Shown one piece after another: positions 19,001 to 26,906 of a stretch of 64,000 nt of DNA (position 1 is its first letter; every line of letters begins with the position of its first letter). A program made the position numbers and the translations under genes. Source of the stretch: Candidatus Poseidoniaceae archaeon (lineage in GTDB: Archaea > Thermoplasmatota > Poseidoniia > Poseidoniales > Poseidoniaceae); contig CASIAP010000005.1 in NCBI GenBank assembly GCA_949372645.1, forward strand, positions 160,615 through 224,614, in the 5' to 3' direction. The notes beneath the pieces were generated by a model. The model searched no databases and was not told where the DNA came from. It saw only the letters and a list, made by a program, of their open reading frames with translations.

Positions 19001-22000
19001 TCACCATCATCATCGATAATCATTCTAGAAATTCCTACACTTTCGTAGGTCCCTGAAAATTCATTGTATGTCTCAAATATACTCAAGGTGTAATCATCAT
19101 CTTCTGCAGTATAAATGATATCTTCATATGGTTCTGAGACGCCATTTACAGTAATATTTCTGGTTTGTACATAATCCAAGCCAGCAGTTAGTAGATATGC
19201 AATGTTATTAACCCCGTTTCCATCATTTCCTGTTAAACTATCAAGGCCAGAATCCTGATTCGACGAGGCGATCCCAAGGGTTCGGTTAGCAAAGGTAGAG
19301 AAGTTCCAAGAGTCACATGTTTCGCAAGAACCGTACAAGTAATCCTGAGAGAAAAGAATTAGAGAACCTCCGGAGTTTACGTACGTCGAAAGATGGAATT
19401 CGTCACTTTCAGTAAGTGGATAGTAATCAGGACCAGTTGTCCATATAACTGTGCGATATTGTTGCAAGATTCCTAAACCAGGTCCGTCTTCCCCAGTTGT
19501 GTCGAACACCCCATCGCGATTAGTGTCTCCAACGTAAAATAAATCAAAGTCTTGATCTATAATCTCAGCTACTGTCATTGTTGCTTGGAAAATTGTTTCC
19601 TCTCCATTTGTTGGATTCAGAGCTGATGAATTCCAAGCGGATGGCTCCGCAGCATAATTTGCACCTTCAGTATCAATTACCAATAATATTCCATTGTCTG
19701 AGACATCAATTATTGGCAAATCAGGCACTTCGAAATCGAACTCTAATGATGCATTGGCAATTTCACTCATATTTTGATCATACAAAACTGCGGCGGCATA
19801 GTGGAGATCTTGAATCCAAAGGTGCTCCCATGTAACTGCCCAACTTTCTGTCGAAGATTGAGGGGAAAAAGTATTGTAATCATAAAATAGGTTTACCCAT
19901 TCGTAATTCCCTGACGATTGATTCAATTCTAATACGTCTAACTGGATAGCAACTGTATATTGGTTTGTAGTTGATAATCCGGTCATGTTTACAAATCCTC
20001 CCTCAACACCCGCATCTGTGGTAATTGATTCTGTTCCAACACTGTTTGATGCGCTGTTGGTAACGACAGGTTCCCCTGCTCCTTCTTCGGAGAAGTTTTC
20101 TGCGTCAACCTCCCCTGGAGTGCCTATCTGTGCTGGAGGGTTTGAATTTGGGATTACATCGATGCCATATGTTGTCGATACCGAATTATCTCCATCGGTT
20201 ACTTGAACTGTGACAACATTCAATCCCGGACTTGAGTAAGTATGGGGGATCGTCGCACCTGAGCTCAGGGTTTGGTTGGTTCCATCTCCCAACCATAGAA
20301 TAATGCTATCGGGGCTAGAAATATTATCCAAGGATACGGTAATCGACACTGAATTGCCGACTTCTACTTGACTAAGATTAGATGATATACTGACTGTTCC
20401 AAGATATGGTTGTTGCGTTACAACTACGGTTGTCGAAACTGGCGTAGATGTCGCCACATTATCACGAACTCTACTGATAATTTCATATGTTCCCGGGTTC
20501 GAAAACATACGGCTGAAACTGGTATCACTTGACCAATCTGTAACACTACCGTCACCCCAACTTACAGATGTTTCCAAAACATCATTCTCTGCGTCTTGGC
20601 TGCTCGACGAATCAAGAGTAATACTTTGGCCAGTGAATATCTGTGTTGTGGAAAGAGTGATACCTGCTTGCGGAATATTATTCGGCGGAGGTGGTGAAGG
20701 TAATACTGGCATTGACGAAGTATGAACTGCCGAAGTCATAGTTGATTGCAAATGTGATGATGAGGATGAAAATAGATTTTGAACAAGTGGTATGCGAATT
20801 GGATTATCCCAGCCCTTTATGGCCCAAAGAGTCTCACCAAGTGATCCAGCCCAAACAAACAAGTTTATTCTTTTTGAACTCGGTCTAATCTCTAAATTTA
20901 CTGAATAAGATTCTGTTGAATTACCAACATAAACGAAACTTAATCCAGATAGCAACTCATCCTCAAGAGGATTTATTTGTCTAATTTCAGAAGTAGATGG
21001 CACTAATGTATCATCGGTTCTACCATCACTAAATCCTAATGGCATAGAATTGGCAATCCTTTCAGCGTGACTGTCAGTAGATTGTTGTAATGTTGTAACA
21101 TCGTTCGCAACATTGATTTTAGCCAAAGATTGAAGATAGAAATCAATATCTAGGCTCAACGTAAGCCAGACCTCTACAAAATAACTCAAAACTTCCAACG
21201 CTGCAGCAGCTCCTGCCCCAGCACCAAGGTTACTAAGCACTGACTTTGCAAACTGAACAAGATCAATCTCAACCAAGTTAATGTAACCGCTCAAGTCCAG
21301 ATTACTGCCTAAGCCATTCAAACTGGTAGCGTTTGAAACTGCAGTGAAGTTGTCCCACAGATATATCTTGTTAGTGTTGACTCCAGGGATATTGAAGCCT
21401 AATTCTCTATGCGTACCATCACCATCAACGTCAACAAGAGTTGGGAAAGGTATCTCAAACCTGAATGTTTGAATTGTGTGTTCATGGCCAACAGGAGTGT
21501 ATTTTCTGTAGATTTCAAAAACAATTGAGGTCTTCAAACTCAAATTAAATACCTCATTACTCTCAATAATTTCATGAGTTACAGTGGTTGCTTGATTTTG
21601 AGAAGAGGTAATAGTCTCCTTCACTTTGACGGTTCCCGAATGATTCAACCTGTAATGATATTCTATTCTACCATTGAATGTATATTCCTCATTTTCTAGA
21701 ATATCTTTGCTGCTTTTCTGCCATGTGGTTACGGAATGATCGTGAACGCCTCTGAATCTCTCGTCGCAATTCCAGTCCGAATACATCCCTTGAAACCATT
21801 CACAAATTTTATTGTCATAGTGAATTTTTTCAGGAGTCGTGGCAAGTGTCATGTTTTCTTGAGTAAGCCACTTATTGGAAATAAAATCAACGGTTTCATT
21901 GAACTCCAAATCATAGGTTTCGTTTTCTGTTACGTGCCACTTAGTAATCTCGTCTAATGATTGCACTGGAACGGTTACTGTGATCATAAGTAAAGTAAGA

Positions 22001-22050
22001 AAGGCGCAAACCGCCGTGGAATTTCTGGCTGCTTCTCTGCTCATCGGCAT
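16099..22050 (-). CDS. Giant secreted, membrane-anchored multidomain protein (PKD, amidotransferase-like, Ig-like)
   Basis: The frame is open from 22269. The ATG at 22050 is preferred because a signal peptide follows at once (STAVCAFLTLLMITVTVPVQS) and a TATA-like box lies about 23 nt upstream. That gives about 1,983 residues. After an N-terminal region of unknown fold with a calcium-like DVDGDGTHRELGF come two PKD-type domains (VSWGDGSVTDWSSD, IILWLGDGTNQTL). Then comes a segment resembling class I amidotransferase-like folds seen in secreted proteins (ILLVIDTEGANYAAE ... YVNSGGSLILFSQDYLYG), followed by several jelly-roll-like and Ig-like (cadherin/He_PIG type) domains. The end has a transmembrane helix (VIILSSIIGVFVLIISGAVF), a short cytoplasmic tail and a Trp-rich end (YEWVQFNGLTWYKQSG). 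No catalytic residues were confirmed. A surface role is inferred. Confidence 0.85.
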   Translation of the reverse strand: MPMSREAARNSTAVCAFLTLLMITVTVPVQSLDEITKWHVTENETYDLEFNETVDFISNKWLTQENMTLATTPEKIHYDNKICEWFQGMYSDWNCDERFRGVHDHSVTTWQKSSKDILENEEYTFNGRIEYHYRLNHSGTVKVKETITSSQNQATTVTHEIIESNEVFNLSLKTSIVFEIYRKYTPVGHEHTIQTFRFEIPFPTLVDVDGDGTHRELGFNIPGVNTNKIYLWDNFTAVSNATSLNGLGSNLDLSGYINLVEIDLVQFAKSVLSNLGAGAGAAAALEVLSYFVEVWLTLSLDIDFYLQSLAKINVANDVTTLQQSTDSHAERIANSMPLGFSDGRTDDTLVPSTSEIRQINPLEDELLSGLSFVYVGNSTESYSVNLEIRPSSKRINLFVWAGSLGETLWAIKGWDNPIRIPLVQNLFSSSSSHLQSTMTSAVHTSSMPVLPSPPPPNNIPQAGITLSTTQIFTGQSITLDSSSSQDAENDVLETSVSWGDGSVTDWSSDTSFSRMFSNPGTYEIISRVRDNVATSTPVSTTVVVTQQPYLGTVSISSNLSQVEVGNSVSITVSLDNISSPDSIILWLGDGTNQTLSSGATIPHTYSSPGLNVVTVQVTDGDNSVSTTYGIDVIPNSNPPAQIGTPGEVDAENFSEEGAGEPVVTNSASNSVGTESITTDAGVEGGFVNMTGLSTTNQYTVAIQLDVLELNQSSGNYEWVNLFYDYNTFSPQSSTESWAVTWEHLWIQDLHYAAAVLYDQNMSEIANASLEFDFEVPDLPIIDVSDNGILLVIDTEGANYAAEPSAWNSSALNPTNGEETIFQATMTVAEIIDQDFDLFYVGDTNRDGVFDTTGEDGPGLGILQQYRTVIWTTGPDYYPLTESDEFHLSTYVNSGGSLILFSQDYLYGSCETCDSWNFSTFANRTLGIASSNQDSGLDSLTGNDGNGVNNIAYLLTAGLDYVQTRNITVNGVSEPYEDIIYTAEDDDYTLSIFETYNEFSGTYESVGISRMIIDDDGENTGRLSYFAFDPASIVNRYDLELLILQSVNWSLQEFTSQETPENATPIYIGQDGASPFYVDAYGHKWYSIRAEPGRLFSIEFTGEEIDGVTLYDEAGTTILGTFTSSFVDDSWSITTSTSHSDVFSIKVENWNYQAQTWIGVESAYVNDDNPACWEYEYRDDLLYPPTLIVDVDLVSDQLVPYLSQGPDYSSSCYEAYLYSGITYAVTVELLGDFISSENNNDSLSVFMDVADLTYTNWWMAESAQNSNILEAVVTPSNSGYHEVGVTLYGYENPHIINGNYQIHIWELPSYHLPDDDYVEANPLTEGSHYGWIDSQEDSLDILSWEVFDGEAQDIFIYFDRSIEASISAVWVPDDITQAIYVIDEFNATEGGILSIDEMGMGQVYLTIEAFSGRANYSVFVEESIESPMLPFGDIIFSEIGVIDDLDYWAVDILPGLPVVITLGTADELFNLSGAYSLTAWAVGPSGNIIYPNSDNYFIFADVEGGTYEIIIEGQGGGYWLWAFIDYEPLIYTEPSKSAVAGETYSTTFEAVHWIESLNRGWYLPALLTYSIEEGPDGLVIDALTGELSMTVTSADVGVHSVAIVAESDWIVSLRYSYNLTVNDQPNNPPIIDEIVGIVAQEGGYIEFGITATDIDGDNLSIQLLNSPNGMVLDVDTWRISWTPLNAGSYTFIIEVSDERGESSSINPTITVFPQDVPIVRIIATSTPWEGIEKETAVVNVLVSLENATTYDCRLGYPITGQIIDQNCVLTWENIPEGTHSVDIIVSSGIAEYSHTVMLNALQNLTDDNNNIDNETNDDDNQGNITDNEDNQNAGSSDDQEIVTDADDIASSSGFSVIILSSIIGVFVLIISGAVFVILRRKGNGDSLPQKSYQQPIESSHYVAPNNLNQQIEAETFTTPVIKSNAVEQNYLPEIPLVQSETPVSTPPLEMVGQQDQHGYEWVQFNGLTWYKQSGTNGVWTKWES

Positions 22051-22065
22051 TTGTTTATTCTGTAC

Positions 22066-22077
22066 ATAGATATACTT
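22066..22077 (-). promoter_or_regulatory. TATA box of the giant PKD gene
   Basis: The minus-strand agtatatctatg lies about 23 nt upstream of the ATG at 22050, which supports that start over the longer open frame. Confidence 0.5.
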
Positions 22078-22156
22078 AACCCACCAAATTCTATGTTGCA
22101 GGGTAAATACATTAGCGTGTTGAGGACAATAGCAAAGGACAATCCGAACTGATAGA

Positions 22157-22353
22157 ATTAGAGTCCCGCTCCCAGGAGAGAGGGCTGTGAACGAAGTCGA
22201 ACAAACTCTCGACTCGTGCGGACGAGCACGACTAAAATCTGATGCTATCGAAGTGGTCCCCGCTCCCATGAGTGAGGATGTGAATGGCGGCGAATCTCCT
22301 CACGATAGAGCGTGGACGAACCGAATGGCTACGATTAGAGTCCCCGCTCCCAG
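22157..22353 (-). repeat. Three spaced copies of the tRNA-Tyr 3' end
   Basis: The 3' terminal sequence of tRNA-Tyr with its flank (plus strand attagagtccccgctcccag, 22334-22353) recurs at 22157-22175 with one C missing. A shorter copy (gtccccgctccca) lies at 22256-22268. Spacing is about 84 and 93 bp. The sequence between copies does not fold into a tRNA by eye. Repeated tRNA 3' ends are what integrases of mobile elements leave behind, but no integrase is present. 22142-22340 shows no convincing gene. Confidence 0.6.
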
Positions 22354-22439
22354 ACTTGAACTGGGGACACCCTGATGTCTGCTGAGACGATTGAATTAAC
22401 AACTACAGTCAGGTGCTCTACCAACTGAGCTAAGCGAGG
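22341..22439 (-). tRNA. tRNA-Tyr (GTA), with a probable 26-nt intron
   Basis: The acceptor stem pairs CCTCGCT with AGCGGGG (one G-U). The D arm is GCTC/GAGC, the anticodon stem CCTGA/TCAGG, and the T arm CCCAG-TTCAAGT-CTGGG, with discriminator A. The anticodon loop reads CTGTAG before the interruption, giving GTA. An intron of about 26 nt (22377-22402) sits after position 37, the usual archaeal site. The first pair is C1-G72, the identity feature of archaeal and eukaryal tRNA-Tyr. No CCA is encoded. Confidence 0.92.
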
Positions 22440-22461
22440 TATTCCTTCGCACCAACCACCA

Positions 22462-22471
22462 GTACTTAATC
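22462..22471 (-). promoter_or_regulatory. TATA-like box of tRNA-Tyr
   Basis: The minus-strand attaagtact is centred about 26 nt before the 5' end of the tRNA at 22439. Confidence 0.45.
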
Positions 22472-22688
22472 CTCATCAATCGAAGGCGAGATGGAAAGTT
22501 GATGCTTGGGCTGAAAAACCAAGAGAATGCCTGAACAAACCCTTACCTTATCATAGGTAGAGGTTCTTGACACAATACGAGTGTGTTGGAATGAACAATT
22601 TACTATCAAAATCGGCCTCTGAGATGGCTTGGGAAAGTGCGCGCTTAAGTAGGGTAAGAGTAGGCTCTCGGAATCAGGATGTGTAGGG

Positions 22689-23843
22689 ATGGGACCCAGT
22701 ACTTCAGGAACTGAAAACAACACACTCGCCGATATGGTGAACGAGATGGCCAAAGAGGCAAAGCGCGGAGCTACAGCCCTTATGGATGATGAAGTTGGTT
22801 CTCTCGGTGTACCGAATCCTCGTATCCTGATTGTTGGTTGTGGTGGTTCTGGAAACAACACACTCAACCGTATTACTCACTTAGGAGTTGAAGGCGCAGT
22901 CACCGTTGCCATCAATACCGATAAGCAACATTTAGACCATACCAGGGCTTTGCAAAAACTCCTGGTTGGCCGTCATATTACCCGTGGACTTGGTGCTGGA
23001 GGTGACCCTTCAACTGGCCGAAGATGTGCTGAAGCAGGTCGTGAAATGATTCGCCGTATTGTCACAGGTGCAGACCTTGTCTTCATCGCCAGTGGCTTGG
23101 GCGGTGGCTCAGGAACTGGAATTTGTCCAATTGTGGCTGAAGAAGCAAAAGCTGCTGGTGCTCTTGTTGTAGGAATCGTTACAACGCCATTCCATGTTGA
23201 GCGACGACAACGCATGACAAAAGCACTCGAAGGTTTAGAATCGCTACGCAGAGTTGCAGATGCTGTCTTGGTGCTTGACAACAACCGTTTGTTACACTAC
23301 GTGCCTCACCTCCCATTGGATGAGGCGTTCTCGATCATGGACCAACTGGTCGCAGAAATCGTCAAAGGAATTGTTGAGACCATCACCTTGCCTTCACTCA
23401 TCAATCTTGATTTCGCTGACGTTCGAGCCATTATGGCCAACGGTGGCGTTACCATGATGCTCTATGGAGAGAGTGACCGTGGCCCGGAAGAAGTGGTTCA
23501 TGAAGCACTCAACCATCCGCTGTTAGATGTGGACATCTCTGGTGCGACCGGTGTTTTGATTCACGTGACTGGTGGCCGATACATGACTTTGGATACCGCA
23601 TCTCAAGTGGTCGAATTATTGACTTCAAAGGTCAGCGAGGATGCCAACGTCATTTGGGGAGCTCGACAAGATGCTGGATTTGGTGATACCATCAAAGTCA
23701 TGGCCATCATTACCGGTGTGGGTGGAACTGATTTGCGAACCGCTCGAATGCAACCAAACCTACTCGGAGATGCTCTGCGATTAACTCAAGACCAAGGCGG
23801 AGTTCAACGCAATGACGACCTTGGTTTCCAACGATTCGACTGA
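22689..23843 (+). CDS. ftsZ: Cell division GTPase FtsZ
   Basis: 384 residues, normal for archaeal FtsZ. The nucleotide-binding domain begins with RILIVGCGGSGNNTLNRI and holds the tubulin signature GLGGGSGTG near residue 137. A T7-loop-like region (DFADVRAIMANGGVTMM) supplies the residues that activate GTP hydrolysis in the neighbouring subunit. The final helix of the C-terminal domain is followed by a Gln/Asp-rich end (DALRLTQDQGGVQRNDD). FtsZ polymerises at mid-cell and organises division. The N-terminal extension of about 40 residues before the first strand is common in archaeal FtsZ1-type proteins. The ATG at 22689 is the first in frame, with another at 22734. A promoter-like gcttaagta lies about 40 nt upstream. 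The secreted protein at 23915 follows after about 70 bp. Confidence 0.96.
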   Translation: MGPSTSGTENNTLADMVNEMAKEAKRGATALMDDEVGSLGVPNPRILIVGCGGSGNNTLNRITHLGVEGAVTVAINTDKQHLDHTRALQKLLVGRHITRGLGAGGDPSTGRRCAEAGREMIRRIVTGADLVFIASGLGGGSGTGICPIVAEEAKAAGALVVGIVTTPFHVERRQRMTKALEGLESLRRVADAVLVLDNNRLLHYVPHLPLDEAFSIMDQLVAEIVKGIVETITLPSLINLDFADVRAIMANGGVTMMLYGESDRGPEEVVHEALNHPLLDVDISGATGVLIHVTGGRYMTLDTASQVVELLTSKVSEDANVIWGARQDAGFGDTIKVMAIITGVGGTDLRTARMQPNLLGDALRLTQDQGGVQRNDDLGFQRFD

Positions 23844-23914
23844 AAAATCGGACACTTCTTTGCTCATTGAGGCAAAGACAAGGATTCGTAAGCGTAAAAT
23901 GGAGGGAGCGCGGC

Positions 23915-24750
23915 ATGTCAACCATGCGAGCCAAGACACTTGTTGCACTTCTTGTCACTGCTTTGATGCTAACACCTGTTCAAGCAGGCGATGTTACCGC
24001 CATGCAAAGTGAACCTGTTGAAGATCCAAAACAGCCCGATGTCGATAACCAAACGATGTATATGTACTTCAATGGTTCAAATGGCGATGTGGCATGGACT
24101 CATTTCCAAAACATGGATAATGACAGTGAAGAAGCATACACAGACGAGAACGAAAATGGACAAGTCAATGTTGACATCTCATTCCGAATGACGCCTGAAC
24201 TTACCAAGAGAATTTACATTGAAGCAGATGGCTTGATTCGTGGCTCATTCAAAATCAATGTTCAAGGTGACTGGACCAACGATAACGATGGAAACACAGC
24301 ATGTGGACAAAACGACTGCGATGAGCTGAACATCACGCTCATGGCTGGACCAAACATCATTGGAGAGCACCACGAAACTGGATTGGTTCAAGGCGATAAC
24401 ACGGTTGTGTTTAATTTCCAAATGGAGGAAGATACAGTTGTTGATTGGAACAAAAAAGATTTCAACCCCGTCGTAAAGGTGGAAATGAAACTACAAGGGA
24501 ATTATGATGAGGGAGAACTTTGGAATTACTACAGACTGGAGAACCTGCAAGTTTTTCAATGCAAATGGGTATGGACAGTTTCCTTGAATTACCAATCGAT
24601 GAAGCCTCATGGGACGAGAGTTTCCAAGACGGCGGCGAACTCGGTGCTGATATGGAAGACACACCTGGATTCACACTGGTCGTTGCATCGGCTGCCATTG
24701 CAATGGCGGTCTTTGTCAACATCGGCAAGGAAGAAGAAACCGAAGCGTGA
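23915..24750 (+). CDS. Secreted PGF-CTERM protein of unknown function, with an apparent frameshift
   Basis: The ATG at 23915 is chosen because GGAGGG lies about 8 nt upstream and a signal peptide follows (AKTLVALLVTALMLTPVQA). The mature part is acidic with beta-sandwich character and a DxDxN-type loop (DNDGNTACGQNDCDE), but it is not recognised as a known family. The frame continues to 24781, but from about 24520 it turns into a basic, unlikely tail. The -1 frame from 24520 to 24750 instead gives an acidic stretch and a typical anchor (DTPGFTLVVASAAIAMAVFV). The change falls at a TTT run (24519-24521), and one more T would restore a single frame. I annotate one gene of about 278 residues. 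A sequencing error or true frameshift is unresolved. Confidence 0.75.
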
Positions 24751-24751
24751 T

Positions 24752-26101
24752 TCAGCGCATTGCTTGAATCGCTGCTGCTAGAGCATCGGCATTGAGGCCA
24801 ACCGCTTGTTGTTCTCCAGATACCAAACTCTTGACCATTGCTTGACCGTTCTCAAGGTCTCGTGGTCCGATAACAACGGTAAATTGGCATCCGATTGAAT
24901 TAGCCCACTTCATCGCTTTCGGGATCTTACGTCCTCGAAGTTCAAGTTCGATTCGCTCACCTGCTGCGCGCAAACTCGCTACAATTGGAAGTACGCCTGC
25001 TACGTCTATTCCGAATGGAATGAATGCAACCAAACCTTTCGGGTCCGTCTCGCCTGGAACAACTTCACTGCGACCACTGGCTTCTGCTTGGGCTTCAAGA
25101 GCCAATAAGACGCGGTCAAAGCCAAGACCAAATCCGCAACTCGGGTCAAGGTCAGGCAGGCCAAACAGATGGAGCAGTTTGTATGAACCACCACCAAGCA
25201 CTTGTCCTTCGCCACCAAGTTCAGGGACTTTGACTTCAAACACCATACCGGTGTAGTAATCCAATCCACGAGCGACGGTCAAATCCACAGCCAGTGAAGG
25301 AGGAGTGGGTGCTAATGCAGCAACCGCCTCAAGGGTGGTTTGCAAATCATCCAGTGCTTCAAGAGAAACGCCTTCAAGTGAAGTGAGAATCTCACGGGCT
25401 GGTCCAAGTGTCTCAATTCCACCTTCAAGGTCAGCAAGAGCACGTAAAGGTGCCGTATTGTCGGGATTGATTCCATTATCGGTGAACAGTTTCGCTAAAC
25501 CAGCATCGTCGCCTTTGTCGAGAAAACGCATTGCACTGGCAACAGGTGGCTCATTGGCACCTTCAGGAGTATCGGCAGAAAGCCCCAATCCAGTAAGCGC
25601 ACCTTTGAGAATACCAACATGACCAATACGAATCTCCCAGTTTTCAAGACCACACGCATCGAGCATGTCAATGGCTAAAGCGATGACTTCTGCTTCTGCC
25701 AGAGGCCCAGATTCGCCAACCAATTCGACACCGTATTGGAAAAATTCACGGTATCGGCCTTTCTTTGATTCTTCATAGCGATAGCATTGACCATAGTACG
25801 AAAGACGGAGCGGTTTTTGCAGCATTTGCATGCCTTCTTCGGCAATCATCCGCATCACTGGTGCTGTTAATTCCGGCCGGAGAGTCAACGGTCGCTCACT
25901 CTTATCCTCGAAGGCATAGAGTTGGGAGACGATGCCAGGACCGGATTTAGCGGTGAACAAATCAAGAGACTCGAAAATAGGAGTTTGAATGCGGGAAAAA
26001 CCATGACGGCGGGCACGCTCTTCCAAGAGTTGCTCAAAAGCCAAACGACGCGCCATCACCTTTGGCGTGAAGTCGCGAGTCCCACGTGGGCGTTGCACCA
26101 T
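24752..26101 (-). CDS. hisS: Histidyl-tRNA synthetase
   Basis: 449 residues from an ATG at 26101. The longer open frame to 26260 would overlap the upstream gene and adds an unlikely basic extension. MVQRPRGTRDFTPKVM is the standard HisRS start. Class II motif 2 is seen as RLSYYGQCYRYEESKKGRYR with REFFQYGVELVG after it. The histidine-binding loop is LDYYTGMVFEV, and motif 3 is CGFGLGFDRVLLALE. The C-terminal 90 residues form the anticodon-binding domain (GIDVAGVLPIVASLRAAG). It charges tRNA-His with histidine in the cytoplasm. It is the last gene of a minus-strand cluster, 70 bp after the acidic membrane protein, and ends 1 bp from the convergent secreted-protein gene. Confidence 0.95.
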   Translation of the reverse strand: MVQRPRGTRDFTPKVMARRLAFEQLLEERARRHGFSRIQTPIFESLDLFTAKSGPGIVSQLYAFEDKSERPLTLRPELTAPVMRMIAEEGMQMLQKPLRLSYYGQCYRYEESKKGRYREFFQYGVELVGESGPLAEAEVIALAIDMLDACGLENWEIRIGHVGILKGALTGLGLSADTPEGANEPPVASAMRFLDKGDDAGLAKLFTDNGINPDNTAPLRALADLEGGIETLGPAREILTSLEGVSLEALDDLQTTLEAVAALAPTPPSLAVDLTVARGLDYYTGMVFEVKVPELGGEGQVLGGGSYKLLHLFGLPDLDPSCGFGLGFDRVLLALEAQAEASGRSEVVPGETDPKGLVAFIPFGIDVAGVLPIVASLRAAGERIELELRGRKIPKAMKWANSIGCQFTVVIGPRDLENGQAMVKSLVSGEQQAVGLNADALAAAIQAMR

Positions 26102-26171
26102 GAGCGTTCCACGGACCGACTGTTCATCACCTCTTCGCCTTGAAACGAGGTGACCATGGTGTTTGTGGGCA

Positions 26172-26894
26172 TCATTCTTCTTCGAGGTGACCGAACCAAT
26201 TGTCGCTCCAATCTGTTTCGATAGGAGCCTCTTCTTCCTCCAGCGACCATTCAGGTTCACGGTCCGATTCAGATGAGACTTGAGACAGCATGTCTAAATC
26301 AGGTGCAGATGGAATCGATGCTTCGATCGCATCTGAAATTTCATTGATGTCCAACTCAAGAACGGCTTCTTGTTCTTCAGCATCAGAGGAAAGTTCTGGA
26401 AGAGTCTCAGAGGCGGCTTCTTGTTCTTCAAACACAAAACCTTGATCTTGGCGAACTTTCACCAGCTCTGCAACATCATGGACGTCATCATCGTTGGCTT
26501 CGGACTCCAATTCATTCCCAATGAGAGCTGCTTCTGCCGATGGAGCAGTGTCGTGATGTTCGGTAAAGGACTTCACGGGAGTTTGAGGTTCCATATCAAA
26601 GGCAGCAAAAGCGTTGGAGACTTCACCTGTTGGAGGTGGTAATGCTCGTTCCCGTTCTTCTGCCTTACGTCGTTGGTACAAGGCTTGTTCTTCTAAGGCG
26701 GCTTTTTCTTGATTCATCTGTGATTCAACTGCACGCCACATTTGTGTTTCTTTTTCTTTTTTGACAAGAGATTCTTCTCGTTCAATCTGAGCTTCACTCG
26801 GCTCATCATACCGTTTCCAAAACCACCATGAGATGACAATAAGAATCACTGAAGCGAGAAGACCAATCGTCAATGTTTCGACGAGGTCGTCCAT
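26172..26894 (-). CDS. Membrane-anchored coiled-coil acidic protein, unknown
   Basis: 240 residues. One N-terminal transmembrane helix (TIGLLASVILIVISWWFW) is followed by KRYDEPSEAQIEREESLVKK, so the bulk is predicted to be cytoplasmic. Residues about 35-90 are heptad-like and charged, consistent with a coiled coil. The rest is strongly acidic and of low complexity, ending WSDNWFGHLEEE. No known domain is recognised. It sits 12 bp downstream of the amino-acid transporter gene and upstream of hisS, so it probably shares their transcript. Its layout suggests a scaffold or regulator at the membrane, which is a guess. Confidence 0.75.
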   Translation of the reverse strand: MDDLVETLTIGLLASVILIVISWWFWKRYDEPSEAQIEREESLVKKEKETQMWRAVESQMNQEKAALEEQALYQRRKAEERERALPPPTGEVSNAFAAFDMEPQTPVKSFTEHHDTAPSAEAALIGNELESEANDDDVHDVAELVKVRQDQGFVFEEQEAASETLPELSSDAEEQEAVLELDINEISDAIEASIPSAPDLDMLSQVSSESDREPEWSLEEEEAPIETDWSDNWFGHLEEE

Positions 26895-26906
26895 AGCATC
26901 AACTCA

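Noticed and set aside
22051..22269. N-terminal extension of the giant PKD protein
   Set aside because: The extension has no signal peptide, crosses the TATA-like box and includes the tRNA-end repeats. The ATG at 22050 fits better.
22187..22375. Short plus-strand open frame between the tRNA and the giant gene
   Set aside because: It runs across the tRNA 3' end and its copies, has no protein-like pattern and no ribosome-binding site.
26102..26260. Extended N-terminus of HisRS
   Set aside because: It is basic, unlike HisRS, and overlaps the end of the acidic membrane-protein gene. The start MVQRPRGTRDF matches the family.
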